From Tannerellaceae bacterium (GTDB lineage: Bacteria > Bacteroidota > Bacteroidia > Bacteroidales > Tannerellaceae): a stretch of 64,000 nt of DNA. Made by a program: the position numbers and the translations under genes. Of the stretch, positions 1-9,243 are shown piece by piece; position 1 is the stretch's first letter, and each line of letters starts with the position of its first letter. The stretch covers positions 1 to 64,000 of the forward strand of contig JAIRKZ010000149.1 of NCBI GenBank assembly GCA_031259845.1. Direction: 5' to 3'. The notes under the pieces were generated by a model, which was not told the DNA's origin, made no database searches, and saw only the letters and a list, made by a program, of their open reading frames with translations.

Positions 1-477
1 TTTGCAAATTCAAAAATTTAACATATCTTTGTTAGACAGAAAGCTGGAGGTTTTGTGTAACGGTGTGCAAAAAGTGTGCATTAATTTATGTTCTTAATGT
101 GTAATTTCCTGATAATCAGACTAAGTAGATTACCTATGGATGGTGCCCTCAAGACTCCGCCATGTTTTCCCGGAACCCCCTCGCAAAACAGTCGATACCG
201 GCTCATTTGATTACGAAAATAACCGGAATCGCCCTCTGGTTTCCCTTGTCCGTGCAAAACGCCCGTTAGCTGAAAACATAAATTCTTTAACATCTGTCAG
301 CGAACAGGCCTTTATGGTAGCATATATTGTAAATAGGATTATCGGGGAAAGCCGTGAGAGAATCGCCCGGAGCACAATGGGAAAAGCCGGACTTTCCTTA
401 TTATATTTAAAGAAAAAATCCGATATTTGCACTAATTTTGAACTCTATGAGATTAATACATACTAATTTGAACAGAA

Positions 478-2127
478 ATGACTAAAAGTGCATTACAAAT
501 TGAAAGAGCAAAGTACAATCCTAAAGTACCTGCTGCGTTAAAAAACAACGTAAAAGCCGTTGACGGCGAATATACCCAATCCGTAGCCGACCAGGATGAA
601 ATAAAGAATTTATTCCCGAATACATACGGGCTTCCGGTTGTAACCTTTGAAAAGAGTAACGAAGTGAAAAGTATGCCGGCTATTAATGTAGGCGTAATCC
701 TTTCCGGCGGACAAGCTCCCGGCGGGCATAACGTGATTGCCGGCCTTTTCGACGGGATTAAGAAAATCAATAAAGATTCGCGTCTGTTTGGATTTATACT
801 TGGCCCCGGCGGACTGGTAAATCATAAGTATGAAGAACTGACGGCTGATATTATTGATGAATACCGCAACACCGGCGGTTTTGACATGATTGGTTCGGGA
901 CGTGATAAACTGGAGCACGACGAACAGTTTGAAAAAGCCCTGGAAATAATAAAAAAACTTGCTATCAAAGCGCTGGTTATTATTGGAGGAGACGATTCCA
1001 ACACGAACGCCTGCGTACTGGCCGAATATTATGCGAAAACGAATGCAGGCGTACAGGTGATTGGTTGCCCGAAAACAATAGATGGCGACTTGAAAAACGA
1101 ACAGATCGAAACATCCTTCGGTTTTGACACGGCTTGCAAAGTATATTCCGAAGTAATCGGTAATATACAGAGAGACTGTAATTCCGCCCAGAAATACTGG
1201 CATTTTATAAAACTAATGGGGCGTTCGGCGTCGCATATCGCGTTGGAATGCGCCTTGCAAACCCATCCGAACGTATGTATTATTTCGGAAGAGGTAGAAG
1301 CGCTGGATATGACATTGGACAACATTGTAGACCAGATTGCCGGCATCGTGGCCTTACGCGCCGAACAAGGCCGTAATTTCGGCACCGTACTGATTCCGGA
1401 AGGTTTGGTAGAATTTATCCCGGCGATGAAACGCCTTATCGCCGAATTGGTAGATTTCCTGCTTAAAAATAAAGCGGAATTCAAATTAATCAAACGTTCC
1501 GAACAGCGGAATTATGTTATCAGGAAACTAACAAAAGAAAACTCGGAGTTATACGCCAGCCTCCCGGAAAGCGTTGCCCGCCAGTTGACTTTAGACCTCG
1601 ACCCTCACGGAAACGTACAGGTGTCATTAATCGAGACGGAAAAGTTATTGGCCGAAATGGTTGCCACCCGCCTGGCCGAATGGAAAAAAGCAGGCAAATA
1701 TAAAGGAAAGTTTTCTACGCAGACGCACTTCTTCGGTTATGAAGGCCGTTGCGCAGCCCCTTCCAATTACGACGCCGATTATTGCTACTCGTTAGGCCTT
1801 ACCGCATCCTGCCTGATTGCCGCCGGGAAAACAGGCTATATGTCGTCGGTTCGTAATACAACGGCGCCGGCCGACCGGTGGATTGCCGGCGGTATACCTA
1901 TTACCATGATGATGAATATGGAAGTACGCAATGGAGAAATGAAACCGGTTATCCAGAAAGCATTGGTGAATTTAAAAGACGCCCCTTTCAAAGAATTTGC
2001 CGCCAACCGCAACGCCTGGGCGTTAACGACCGACTATGTATACACAGGCCCCATCCAATATTTCGGGCCGGAAGAAGTGTGCGACCAGCCTACAATCACG
2101 CTGAAACTGGAGCAAAACAAGAATTGA
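478..2127 (+). CDS. pfp: diphosphate--fructose-6-phosphate 1-phosphotransferase (PPi-dependent PFK, long form)
   Basis: 549-aa ORF with ILSGGQAPGGHNVIAGLFDGIKK, IGGDDSNTNACVLAEYY, CPKTIDGDLKN and FGFDTACK motifs of the PPi-PFK family. Confidence 0.95.
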   Translation: MTKSALQIERAKYNPKVPAALKNNVKAVDGEYTQSVADQDEIKNLFPNTYGLPVVTFEKSNEVKSMPAINVGVILSGGQAPGGHNVIAGLFDGIKKINKDSRLFGFILGPGGLVNHKYEELTADIIDEYRNTGGFDMIGSGRDKLEHDEQFEKALEIIKKLAIKALVIIGGDDSNTNACVLAEYYAKTNAGVQVIGCPKTIDGDLKNEQIETSFGFDTACKVYSEVIGNIQRDCNSAQKYWHFIKLMGRSASHIALECALQTHPNVCIISEEVEALDMTLDNIVDQIAGIVALRAEQGRNFGTVLIPEGLVEFIPAMKRLIAELVDFLLKNKAEFKLIKRSEQRNYVIRKLTKENSELYASLPESVARQLTLDLDPHGNVQVSLIETEKLLAEMVATRLAEWKKAGKYKGKFSTQTHFFGYEGRCAAPSNYDADYCYSLGLTASCLIAAGKTGYMSSVRNTTAPADRWIAGGIPITMMMNMEVRNGEMKPVIQKALVNLKDAPFKEFAANRNAWALTTDYVYTGPIQYFGPEEVCDQPTITLKLEQNKN

Positions 2128-2135
2128 TCAGCATT

Positions 2136-2738
2136 ATGTTTTCGGGAATTGTAGAAGAGGCGGCCCGGGTAATTGCCGTAAAGCGGGATAAAGAGAATAT
2201 TCATCTCACAATGAAAAGCTCTTTCGTGAATGAATTGAAGATAGACCAGAGCGTGTCGCACAATGGCGTTTGCCTCACGGTTGTGGCTATCGAAGGCGAT
2301 ACGTATACGGTAACGGCTATCAAAGAAACATTGGAACGTTCCAACCTGGGCTTGCTTAAAGCCGGCGATAAAGTGAACCTGGAACGCAGTATGCAGATGA
2401 ACGGACGCTTAGACGGGCATATCGTTCAGGGACATGTAGACCAAACGGCTGTTTGCACCCGCGTGGAAGAAGCTGCCGGCAGTTGGTATTACACGTTTGA
2501 ATATGAATTTAACAGGGAAATGGCCCGGCAAGGGTATATTACCGTAGAGAAAGGTTCTGTCTGTGTAAACGGGGTAAGCCTTACGGTAGTAAACTCGCAG
2601 GATAATAGCTTCCGGGTGGCCATTATTCCTTTTACGCATGATACTACCAACTTCGGGCAGATAGAGGAAGGAACCGTAGTGAACCTCGAATTTGACATCG
2701 TGGGAAAGTATATCAGTAAAATGATGCAGTTTAAGTAA
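2136..2738 (+). CDS. ribE: riboflavin synthase, alpha subunit
   Basis: MFSGIVEEAARV start, internal duplication, SLTVV and GQIEEGTVVNLEFDIVGKY motifs. The ATG at 2136 is preferred to the upstream ORF start at 1878, which overlaps pfp out of frame. Confidence 0.93.
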   Translation: MFSGIVEEAARVIAVKRDKENIHLTMKSSFVNELKIDQSVSHNGVCLTVVAIEGDTYTVTAIKETLERSNLGLLKAGDKVNLERSMQMNGRLDGHIVQGHVDQTAVCTRVEEAAGSWYYTFEYEFNREMARQGYITVEKGSVCVNGVSLTVVNSQDNSFRVAIIPFTHDTTNFGQIEEGTVVNLEFDIVGKYISKMMQFK

Positions 2739-2755
2739 TAGAACGATTGTTGTCT

Positions 2756-4120
2756 TTATAAGTCTTTCAACAAGAGTTTGCTGTTTGTGGCAAGCATATC
2801 CTGGCGGGTTTTCAGGATAGCTTGCCATTCGCTGTTAAACAGGCCGGCTGTATCTACCTTGAAGTTTTCAGAACCATATTCGTCCATTTTGGAAAGCAGA
2901 AAGCCTACGCTGATTTTATTGATATCCATAGCCGGCTGATAATAGACAATGCGTTCATCATCGCCGTACACTACTTCTATAATGATATTTAATTCCATAA
3001 GCAGGAAAAGTATCTGGGTGGTGATGCGTAAAGGTATTTTGTAAGAGTCGGACAGCTCGTCTGCCGTGTAAGGCTTTCCGCCGTCGCCGGTAAATCGTTT
3101 AACGATGAGTGAAGTAATCAATAAGGTAAGAAAGTCTTTATACCTGCGGCTGATATTCCGGCTGTCTCTTTCAAAACTGAATTTCTTTACATTTTGGGAA
3201 GCATACGAGAGTTCTGCGCCGAATAAACAAATTAACCACGACAATTGCAGCCAGAGCAATAATAAAGGCAAGGCGGCAAAACTTCCATAAATAGCATTGT
3301 ATTTACTTACCCATATCATACCGCTTATATATAACATCTGGAACAGTTGGAAAGCAAAACCGGCTATAATCCCGGGTATCAAACCGTTTAAGAGGTTCAC
3401 TTTCGTATTAGGCAATAAAATGTAGATAACGGCAAACGTTACGGAAGCGATAATAAATGGCGCTACGGCTAATATGGCCTTTACCATCGGGGTGAAGAAA
3501 ACATATTCGCTCAAAAATGTATTTTGCAAGGTTGATATGAATAGCGAAAAACCGCTCGACGCTGTCATTAATATAGGCAAAATAAGAAAAAGCGCCATAT
3601 AGCCCACAATCTTGCGCCGCCAGGGACGGGATTTGGGAATCTGCCAGATAGTATTGAATGTATCTTCAATAGAAGAAATCAGGTTTATCACCGTATAAAA
3701 TAATACGATAAGGCCTACTCCTATGATTACTCCTCCCTGTGCCTGGGAAAGATAACTTTCTACAAACTCCAGCGCTTTATCGATTTCCGGTTTGTGGCCG
3801 GGGAAATAATTCATTAACTGCTGGCGTACGGACCCCTGAAACCCAAATCCTTTCGCAATACCAACGATGATTGCCAGCAAAGGGACAATAGACAATAAGG
3901 TGCTGTAGGTAAGGGCGGAGGCTTGGATTAGAAGGTTTTCCGACAGGAAACCGCGGATGGCCAATATGGTTGTTTTGATCGTATTTATATAGATACTCTT
4001 TAACCCGCTCACCTCGTTTCCCGTGATTCGCCAGATATCATACGTAATGAAGTGAATCGTTGCTTTGACAAAAGAACGGATTTGTTCAATCATTGATATT
4101 TTTTCTTCCTTTTTTCCCAT
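2756..4120 (-). CDS. YihY/virulence factor BrkB family membrane protein
   Basis: Multi-TM ORF with ASALTYSTLLSIVPLLAIIVGIAKGFGFQ and YGSFAALPLLLLWLQLSWLICLFGAEL. The start is set at MGKKEEKISMIEQ because the 4174 start runs into rnpB. Confidence 0.9.
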   Translation of the reverse strand: MGKKEEKISMIEQIRSFVKATIHFITYDIWRITGNEVSGLKSIYINTIKTTILAIRGFLSENLLIQASALTYSTLLSIVPLLAIIVGIAKGFGFQGSVRQQLMNYFPGHKPEIDKALEFVESYLSQAQGGVIIGVGLIVLFYTVINLISSIEDTFNTIWQIPKSRPWRRKIVGYMALFLILPILMTASSGFSLFISTLQNTFLSEYVFFTPMVKAILAVAPFIIASVTFAVIYILLPNTKVNLLNGLIPGIIAGFAFQLFQMLYISGMIWVSKYNAIYGSFAALPLLLLWLQLSWLICLFGAELSYASQNVKKFSFERDSRNISRRYKDFLTLLITSLIVKRFTGDGGKPYTADELSDSYKIPLRITTQILFLLMELNIIIEVVYGDDERIVYYQPAMDINKISVGFLLSKMDEYGSENFKVDTAGLFNSEWQAILKTRQDMLATNSKLLLKDL

Positions 4121-4139
4121 AATCAGTAAATAAAAAATT

Positions 4140-4490
4140 GCAGCCTGCCTGTAAGCCGGGTTCTGTGCTTTCAATGGAAAAAGCGCCTGCCATTTATCTT
4201 GGCTTACCGTTGCCGGTAAGCTCCAGCGGCCTACCCCCCGGCATCGGACGAGCCATCCTACATGCGCCGGTGTACATGGCCTTACAACCCATAAGACGTA
4301 CGGCGTAGCATATCACTATACTACCGGTGAGCTCTTACCTCGCCTTTTCACCCTTATTCCGCAAGCGGAACGGTTCTTTTCTGTTACATTACTCTGCCTT
4401 TGCAGACAGCTTCCCGTTAGGAAGTATGGCGCTCTGTGTTGCCCGGACTTTCCTCCCAATATTTCATTGAGCGGCAGGCCGGCAGGCTGC
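4140..4490 (-). ncRNA. rnpB: RNase P RNA, bacterial type A
   Basis: Reverse complement contains GAGGAAAGTCCGGGC (P4 consensus) and ACAGAACCCGGCTTACAG near the 3' end. 5' GCAGCCTGCC pairs with 3' GGCAGGCTGC (P1). Confidence 0.95.
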
Positions 4491-4710
4491 AATAGTGCAA
4501 ACATACAAAAAAACAAGTATAGTTTCAATAGTTTCAATAGTATCATTATCTTTGCAAGTGAATTTTATAATTACTCCGATGAGAATATCTCTGTAAATAC
4601 ATTTGATTGGCATGCCCAATGTCTAAATCCCCCTGTTTCTTCCGGGGCGAATGTTTACTGTATTTGATAACCTCCCGCTGCCCGCGGGTAAATTATTTCT
4701 TTTTTACATT

Positions 4711-6312
4711 ATGAATATTATTGTACAGGATGTGAGTTATAACCATCCAGATAAAGAATTGCTATTTAAAGATATTCGTTTTACCGTAGGTAAAAATCAG
4801 AAGGTGGGTTTAACAGGTAACAATGGTTCCGGTAAGTCAACGCTTTTACGTATCATTGCCGGGAACCTGTCGCCGGCAGGCGGAGAAGTTATCTGTTCGT
4901 CGCTGCCTTATCATGTGCCGCAGCATTTTGGGCAGTATAACCGGCATACTGTGGCGGAAGCGTTAGGAATAGACCGGAAACTGGCGGCTTTGCAGGCGAT
5001 TCTGGAAGGGGATGTTTCGGCGGAAAACTTAGCCGCCCTGAACGAAGATTGGAACGTGGAAGGAAAAAGCCTCGGTGCTTTGGCGTTGTGGGGGCTGGAA
5101 CATATATCTTTATCTCAACCAATGGATACGTTAAGCGGAGGAGAGAAGACGAAAGTATTTCTGGCGGGAATACAGATTTATGAGCCGGATATTGTATTAA
5201 TGGACGAACCTACGAATCACCTGGATGTATGGAGCCGGAAGAAACTCTATTCATTTATAGAGTCTGCTCGCCAAACCTTGCTTATTGTAAGCCATGATAT
5301 TACTTTACTCAATACCTTACCGTTTATTTATGAATTGAGTGAAAATGAGGTAAAGGTTTATGGAGGTAATTACCACTTTTATAAAGAACAGAAAGAATTA
5401 CAGGCAGGGGCCATGCAGGCTTCTTTAGATGAAAAAGAGAAGGAATTAAGGAAAGCGAAAAAAATAGCCCGCGAAGTAGCCGAACGAAGGCAAAAAGATA
5501 CGGCAAGAGGAAAGAAACAGGCCCTGAAAAAAGGATTACCCCGTATCGTAATAAACCAGTTAGGTAGCAAAGCAGAGAATACCACTTCTAAACTGAAAGA
5601 AATCCATACCGGCAAAGCAGACTCGCTTAAAGAAGATATAAAACAGCTTCAAAACAGCATCCCCGATAATCAATTAATGAAACTTAATTTGAATGCATCC
5701 TCCCTTCATACGGGAAAGACGCTGTTGACGGCTAAGGACATAAATTTCAATTATGGCGAACATACCGTATGGCCACATCCCCTTTCTTTCCGGATTAAAA
5801 GCGAAGACCGTTTGTCCGTTAAAGGGCGGAACGGATCGGGAAAGACAACCTTATTAAAGATAATTGCCGGCGAGATTGAACCTTCGATTGGCGAAATAGC
5901 CAGGGCCGGCTTCCGTTACGTGTACATCGATCAGGAATACGCTGCTATTGAAAACGCCTTAACCGTAATAGAGCAGATAGAAAAGTATAATTTGCCACAC
6001 AGGCAAGACCACGAATTAAAAACGCTCCTGAACCGTTTCCTCTTTCCCCATACGGCGTGGAATAAGAAATGCGAATATTTAAGCGGAGGCGAAAAGATGC
6101 GTCTTTTACTGTGTTGCTTATTGGTGAGCGAGGATACGCCGGACATGATTCTATTGGACGAACCCACCAATAACCTGGATATACAGAGCAGCGCAATCAT
6201 TACATCCGTCATTAAGAATTACCGGGGAGCCGTTTTGGCAGTTTCGCACGATCTGCATTTCCTTCAGGAAATAAATGTTGATAAATCCATCGACCTCGAC
6301 AACCCTATTTAA
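4711..6312 (+). CDS. ABC-F family ATP-binding protein
   Basis: Two ABC domains: GNNGSGKST/LSGGEKTKVFLAG/DEPTNHLD and GRNGSGKTT/LSGGEKMRLLL/DEPTNNLD; no TM domain. Confidence 0.92.
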   Translation: MNIIVQDVSYNHPDKELLFKDIRFTVGKNQKVGLTGNNGSGKSTLLRIIAGNLSPAGGEVICSSLPYHVPQHFGQYNRHTVAEALGIDRKLAALQAILEGDVSAENLAALNEDWNVEGKSLGALALWGLEHISLSQPMDTLSGGEKTKVFLAGIQIYEPDIVLMDEPTNHLDVWSRKKLYSFIESARQTLLIVSHDITLLNTLPFIYELSENEVKVYGGNYHFYKEQKELQAGAMQASLDEKEKELRKAKKIAREVAERRQKDTARGKKQALKKGLPRIVINQLGSKAENTTSKLKEIHTGKADSLKEDIKQLQNSIPDNQLMKLNLNASSLHTGKTLLTAKDINFNYGEHTVWPHPLSFRIKSEDRLSVKGRNGSGKTTLLKIIAGEIEPSIGEIARAGFRYVYIDQEYAAIENALTVIEQIEKYNLPHRQDHELKTLLNRFLFPHTAWNKKCEYLSGGEKMRLLLCCLLVSEDTPDMILLDEPTNNLDIQSSAIITSVIKNYRGAVLAVSHDLHFLQEINVDKSIDLDNPI

Positions 6313-6390
6313 GAGCGTTTTTGGGCGCATCCCCCTCCGCGCCACCCGGAAACCTCCAATTTCGTCCGGGGCCGTAGGCATGTTTGCCGG

Positions 6391-6428
6391 GGTAAAAGAT
6401 AGCTGACCGGGAATTTTGCCGTACACCC
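6391..6428 (-). repeat. single end of the dispersed repeat also found at 41277-41621
   Basis: Reverse complement GGGTGTACGGCAAAATTCCCGGTCAGCTATCTTTTACC resembles GGGTGTACGACAAAATTCCTAATCAGCTTTCTTTTAC at 41278. Confidence 0.75.
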
Positions 6429-6467
6429 ATGCGGGTGGAATAAGGTGGTTTTTTTCGATATATTTCC

Positions 6468-6475
6468 TATCTTTG
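6468..6475 (+). promoter_or_regulatory. candidate Bacteroidetes -7 element (TATCTTTG)
   Basis: TATCTTTG matching TAnnTTTG, about 24 bp upstream of the ATG at 6499. Confidence 0.45.
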
Positions 6476-6498
6476 CCTCCAAACTAATAAAATCTGTG

Positions 6499-7977
6499 AT
6501 GAAAATAAAGCGGCTGTTTCTTACTTGTCTGATATCATTATATATGGTTTCGCCGGGTTTCGCCCAGTTGGATAATGTATCCAATACATTGGATTACCGG
6601 GTAGAAGCCTTTGGGTCGGTAGCCTCCGGCGATAATACTCCCTTTTGGCTGGTAAGTAACCGGTATGGCGTTGTGCCTTTGGATGCAGGCAATGGCTATT
6701 TAAAAGCAGGCGCTTTTCACAACGGCTCTTTTGCGAAAAACTTTTACTGGGGCGCCGGCTTAGACCTGGCGGCCGCCGTTCCCCGCTACCGGAACGTATA
6801 TATTCAGCAATTGTATGTAGAAACAGGTTTTCAGGCGTTATTAGTAAGTATAGGAAGCAAAGAGAGATATACCTCCTTATGGGATAAACGTCTGAGTTCG
6901 GGCGACATGATATTGTCGGCTAATGCACGCCCGATTCCCGAAATAAATCTGAGCTTTCCCCAATTTACGGTTGTCCCTTATACGAAGGGCTGGCTCCAGG
7001 TAAAAGGAGACTTTGCCGTGAGCCGTTCTTTTGATACGGCCTATCTGGAGGATTTCGTGAATAAAAAACAAACCTATAATAAAAATACACTTTGGCATCA
7101 TAAATCGGCATACCTCCGGATAAAAGATACCGAAGGCAACTTCCCTCTTTCCTTTTCCTTAGGTTTACAGCATTGGGCGCAATGGGGAGGCGAATCTACC
7201 AGTCCTTCCATAGGCAGGCAGCCACAATCGTTGAAAGATTTCGTCCGCATTGTTTTCGGAAAAGAAGGAGGTGAAGGGTCAACCCTGTCAGACCAGGTAA
7301 ACGTTTTGGGTAATCATTATGGTTCCTACGATTTCAAAGCAAGTTTTACCCAGGCGGATTGGGCGGCGCACGCCTATTACCAGCATTACTTTGAAGACAA
7401 ATCAGGTATGGAATTTCAGAATGGCCATGATGGCCTGTGGGGATTGCAGGTAGATTTAAAGACGTTCGCATGGATACGGAAAGTGGTTGTTGAATATTTG
7501 GAAACACGCCGCCAGACCGGCCCTTTCCACTTTATTGATTTCGACCACGACGCGCATCCGGGAGTAGGAGGGGGAGCTGATAATTATTATAATAATGGCG
7601 AGTACACTACCGGCGTATCTTATTTTAACCGGGGATTAGGGTCGCCTTTATTACCTTCCCCGGAATATAATACCGGCGGTTCGCTGGGCTTTCCGAACAA
7701 TCGTGTAAGCGCCCGCCATATAGGATTGGAAGGTTCGATAACGCCACAGATTGATTACCGGGTATTACTGTCGGATATGAGAAGCTGGGGCAGACATGGA
7801 CGTCCTTTTCTGGAAAGGAAAGACAGTACCTCCGGATTACTGGAAATATCCTACCGCCACCCCAAACTGTCTGGTTGGCTATTTACCGGTTCATTCGCTG
7901 CCGACAGAGGCGCTGTTTACACCAAAAGTATCGGCTTCGGTTTGACTGTTTCCAAAAGAGGGTTGCTTTCGTTCTGA
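6499..7977 (+). CDS. capsule assembly Wzi family outer-membrane protein
   Basis: Signal peptide, then LDYRVEAFGSVASGDNTPFWLVSNRYGVVPLDAGNGYLKAG, typical of Bacteroidetes Wzi-like beta-barrels. Confidence 0.82.
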   Translation: MKIKRLFLTCLISLYMVSPGFAQLDNVSNTLDYRVEAFGSVASGDNTPFWLVSNRYGVVPLDAGNGYLKAGAFHNGSFAKNFYWGAGLDLAAAVPRYRNVYIQQLYVETGFQALLVSIGSKERYTSLWDKRLSSGDMILSANARPIPEINLSFPQFTVVPYTKGWLQVKGDFAVSRSFDTAYLEDFVNKKQTYNKNTLWHHKSAYLRIKDTEGNFPLSFSLGLQHWAQWGGESTSPSIGRQPQSLKDFVRIVFGKEGGEGSTLSDQVNVLGNHYGSYDFKASFTQADWAAHAYYQHYFEDKSGMEFQNGHDGLWGLQVDLKTFAWIRKVVVEYLETRRQTGPFHFIDFDHDAHPGVGGGADNYYNNGEYTTGVSYFNRGLGSPLLPSPEYNTGGSLGFPNNRVSARHIGLEGSITPQIDYRVLLSDMRSWGRHGRPFLERKDSTSGLLEISYRHPKLSGWLFTGSFAADRGAVYTKSIGFGLTVSKRGLLSF

Positions 7978-7982
7978 ACAAA

Positions 7983-8720
7983 TTATTTATATTCTTCCCA
8001 CAGCGCCGAGCAGACAATTTCGTGCACCCGCCCGGCCAACTCCCTTAAGCCGTTATGGGATGTATCAATTCCATCCGTTAAGACAGGCGGGTGGATAACC
8101 ATCTCCATTTTATGACATTGGAGGTTTAGCGAATGAATCGGCAATACATGAAAAGGGCCATTTAACGTGATGGGGATAATGGGTAAACGCTGAGCGAAGG
8201 CCATTTGGAAAGCCCCTTTCTTGAATGTAGCCGTTTTTCCGTCACAGGTTCTCGAACCCTCCGGGAAAATGGCGATAGACGCCCCGTTCTTTAGCGCTTT
8301 CTCAGCCTCAATGATACTCCCGGCGGCGCCCTTCCGGGTAGAATTATCCACAAAGATAAAGCCGGCAGCCCTGCAAGCGGCTCCCACAAAAGGTATCTTG
8401 CCCAGCCCGGCCTTCATAACCCATTTAACAGGGACGCCCAGAAAGCCGTAAATAAGGAATATATCAAACGCTCCCTGGTGATTGGCGGCGAATACGTATG
8501 ATTGTTTGCGGTTAATATATTCCCGCCCGCGTACTTTTACAGGGCAAAGCGCCAGGTAGCACGTTAACCGCGACCAAATCATCCCCGGATAATAAGCGAA
8601 AATCTTTTCTCCTCCCAGCAGGCAGCCGGCAAAGGTGATAAGCGCTGTGAGAATCGTTAACACCACGAAGACAGGGACAAAGACTAACCATACATAAACT
8701 GCATATACTATTCGTACCAT
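7983..8720 (-). CDS. plsC: 1-acyl-sn-glycerol-3-phosphate acyltransferase
   Basis: NHQGAFDIF (HX4D-like context) and FPEGSRTCDG motifs of the PlsC family. Confidence 0.9.
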   Translation of the reverse strand: MVRIVYAVYVWLVFVPVFVVLTILTALITFAGCLLGGEKIFAYYPGMIWSRLTCYLALCPVKVRGREYINRKQSYVFAANHQGAFDIFLIYGFLGVPVKWVMKAGLGKIPFVGAACRAAGFIFVDNSTRKGAAGSIIEAEKALKNGASIAIFPEGSRTCDGKTATFKKGAFQMAFAQRLPIIPITLNGPFHVLPIHSLNLQCHKMEMVIHPPVLTDGIDTSHNGLRELAGRVHEIVCSALWEEYK

Positions 8721-8854
8721 TTCAAATTCAGATTATTTCTACAAATATAAAAGCTAAAATGAAGCGATTCGTGATTTTTATTCTAAAATATTTTTGCAAT
8801 CGGGTTATTATTGCTTTATTTGCGTCAGAAAATAATTATAAATATCTATAAACC

Positions 8855-9025
8855 ATGAATGCGTTGTTAAAATATTTGGGAGTTTTTGTACTTCTTATTG
8901 GCGTGGTTATACTTGCTGTGCCTACTATTACACATCACCTGAGTAATTCCACCCTTCTTATTGGGCTGGTAGTGATTATCATCGGTTATTTGGGACATAT
9001 CTTCCTTAATAAGAGGGTAGAGTAA
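8855..9025 (+). CDS. small membrane protein (56 aa)
   Basis: MNALLKYLGVFVLLIGVVILAVPTITHHLSNSTLLIGLVVIIIGYLGHIFLNKRVE*, two predicted TM helices; below the ORF-track length cutoff. Confidence 0.7.
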   Translation: MNALLKYLGVFVLLIGVVILAVPTITHHLSNSTLLIGLVVIIIGYLGHIFLNKRVE

Positions 9026-9243
9026 TTTTCCCTTTTATTAAGGAAGAAGGAAAGAGGGTGTTCTGATAAGGGCGCTCTCTTTTTACATAATAAAGTTTCT
9101 TTTCATAAAGTACCGGGTTGTATTAATAAAAAAAGTTACAGGTAATTTGTTTTATTAATCATAAAAGGATATATTTGGTACTTAATATAATGAAAAAACG
9201 ATTGGTACTTAATCCGTTTGCAACTTAAAAACACTTATTGTAT

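Noticed and set aside
81-466. Short overlapping ORFs at the left edge (70, 73 and 108 aa)
   Set aside because: Mutually overlapping on both strands, no recognisable motif; probably intergenic/5' region of pfp.
1878-2135. N-terminal part of the 286-aa ORF ending at 2738
   Set aside because: Overlaps pfp in another frame; riboflavin synthase starts at MFSGIVEE (2136).
4121-4174. N-terminal extension of the YihY ORF (MKAQNPAYRQAAIFYLLI)
   Set aside because: Translates the 3' end of rnpB; the start at 4120 (MGKKEEK) fits better.
4316-4546. 76-aa minus-strand ORF
   Set aside because: Lies inside rnpB (RNase P RNA); non-coding.
6151-6426. 91-aa minus ORF MYGKIPGQLSFT...
   Set aside because: Antisense to the ABC-F gene and begins in the dispersed repeat; same artefact as 41280-41477.
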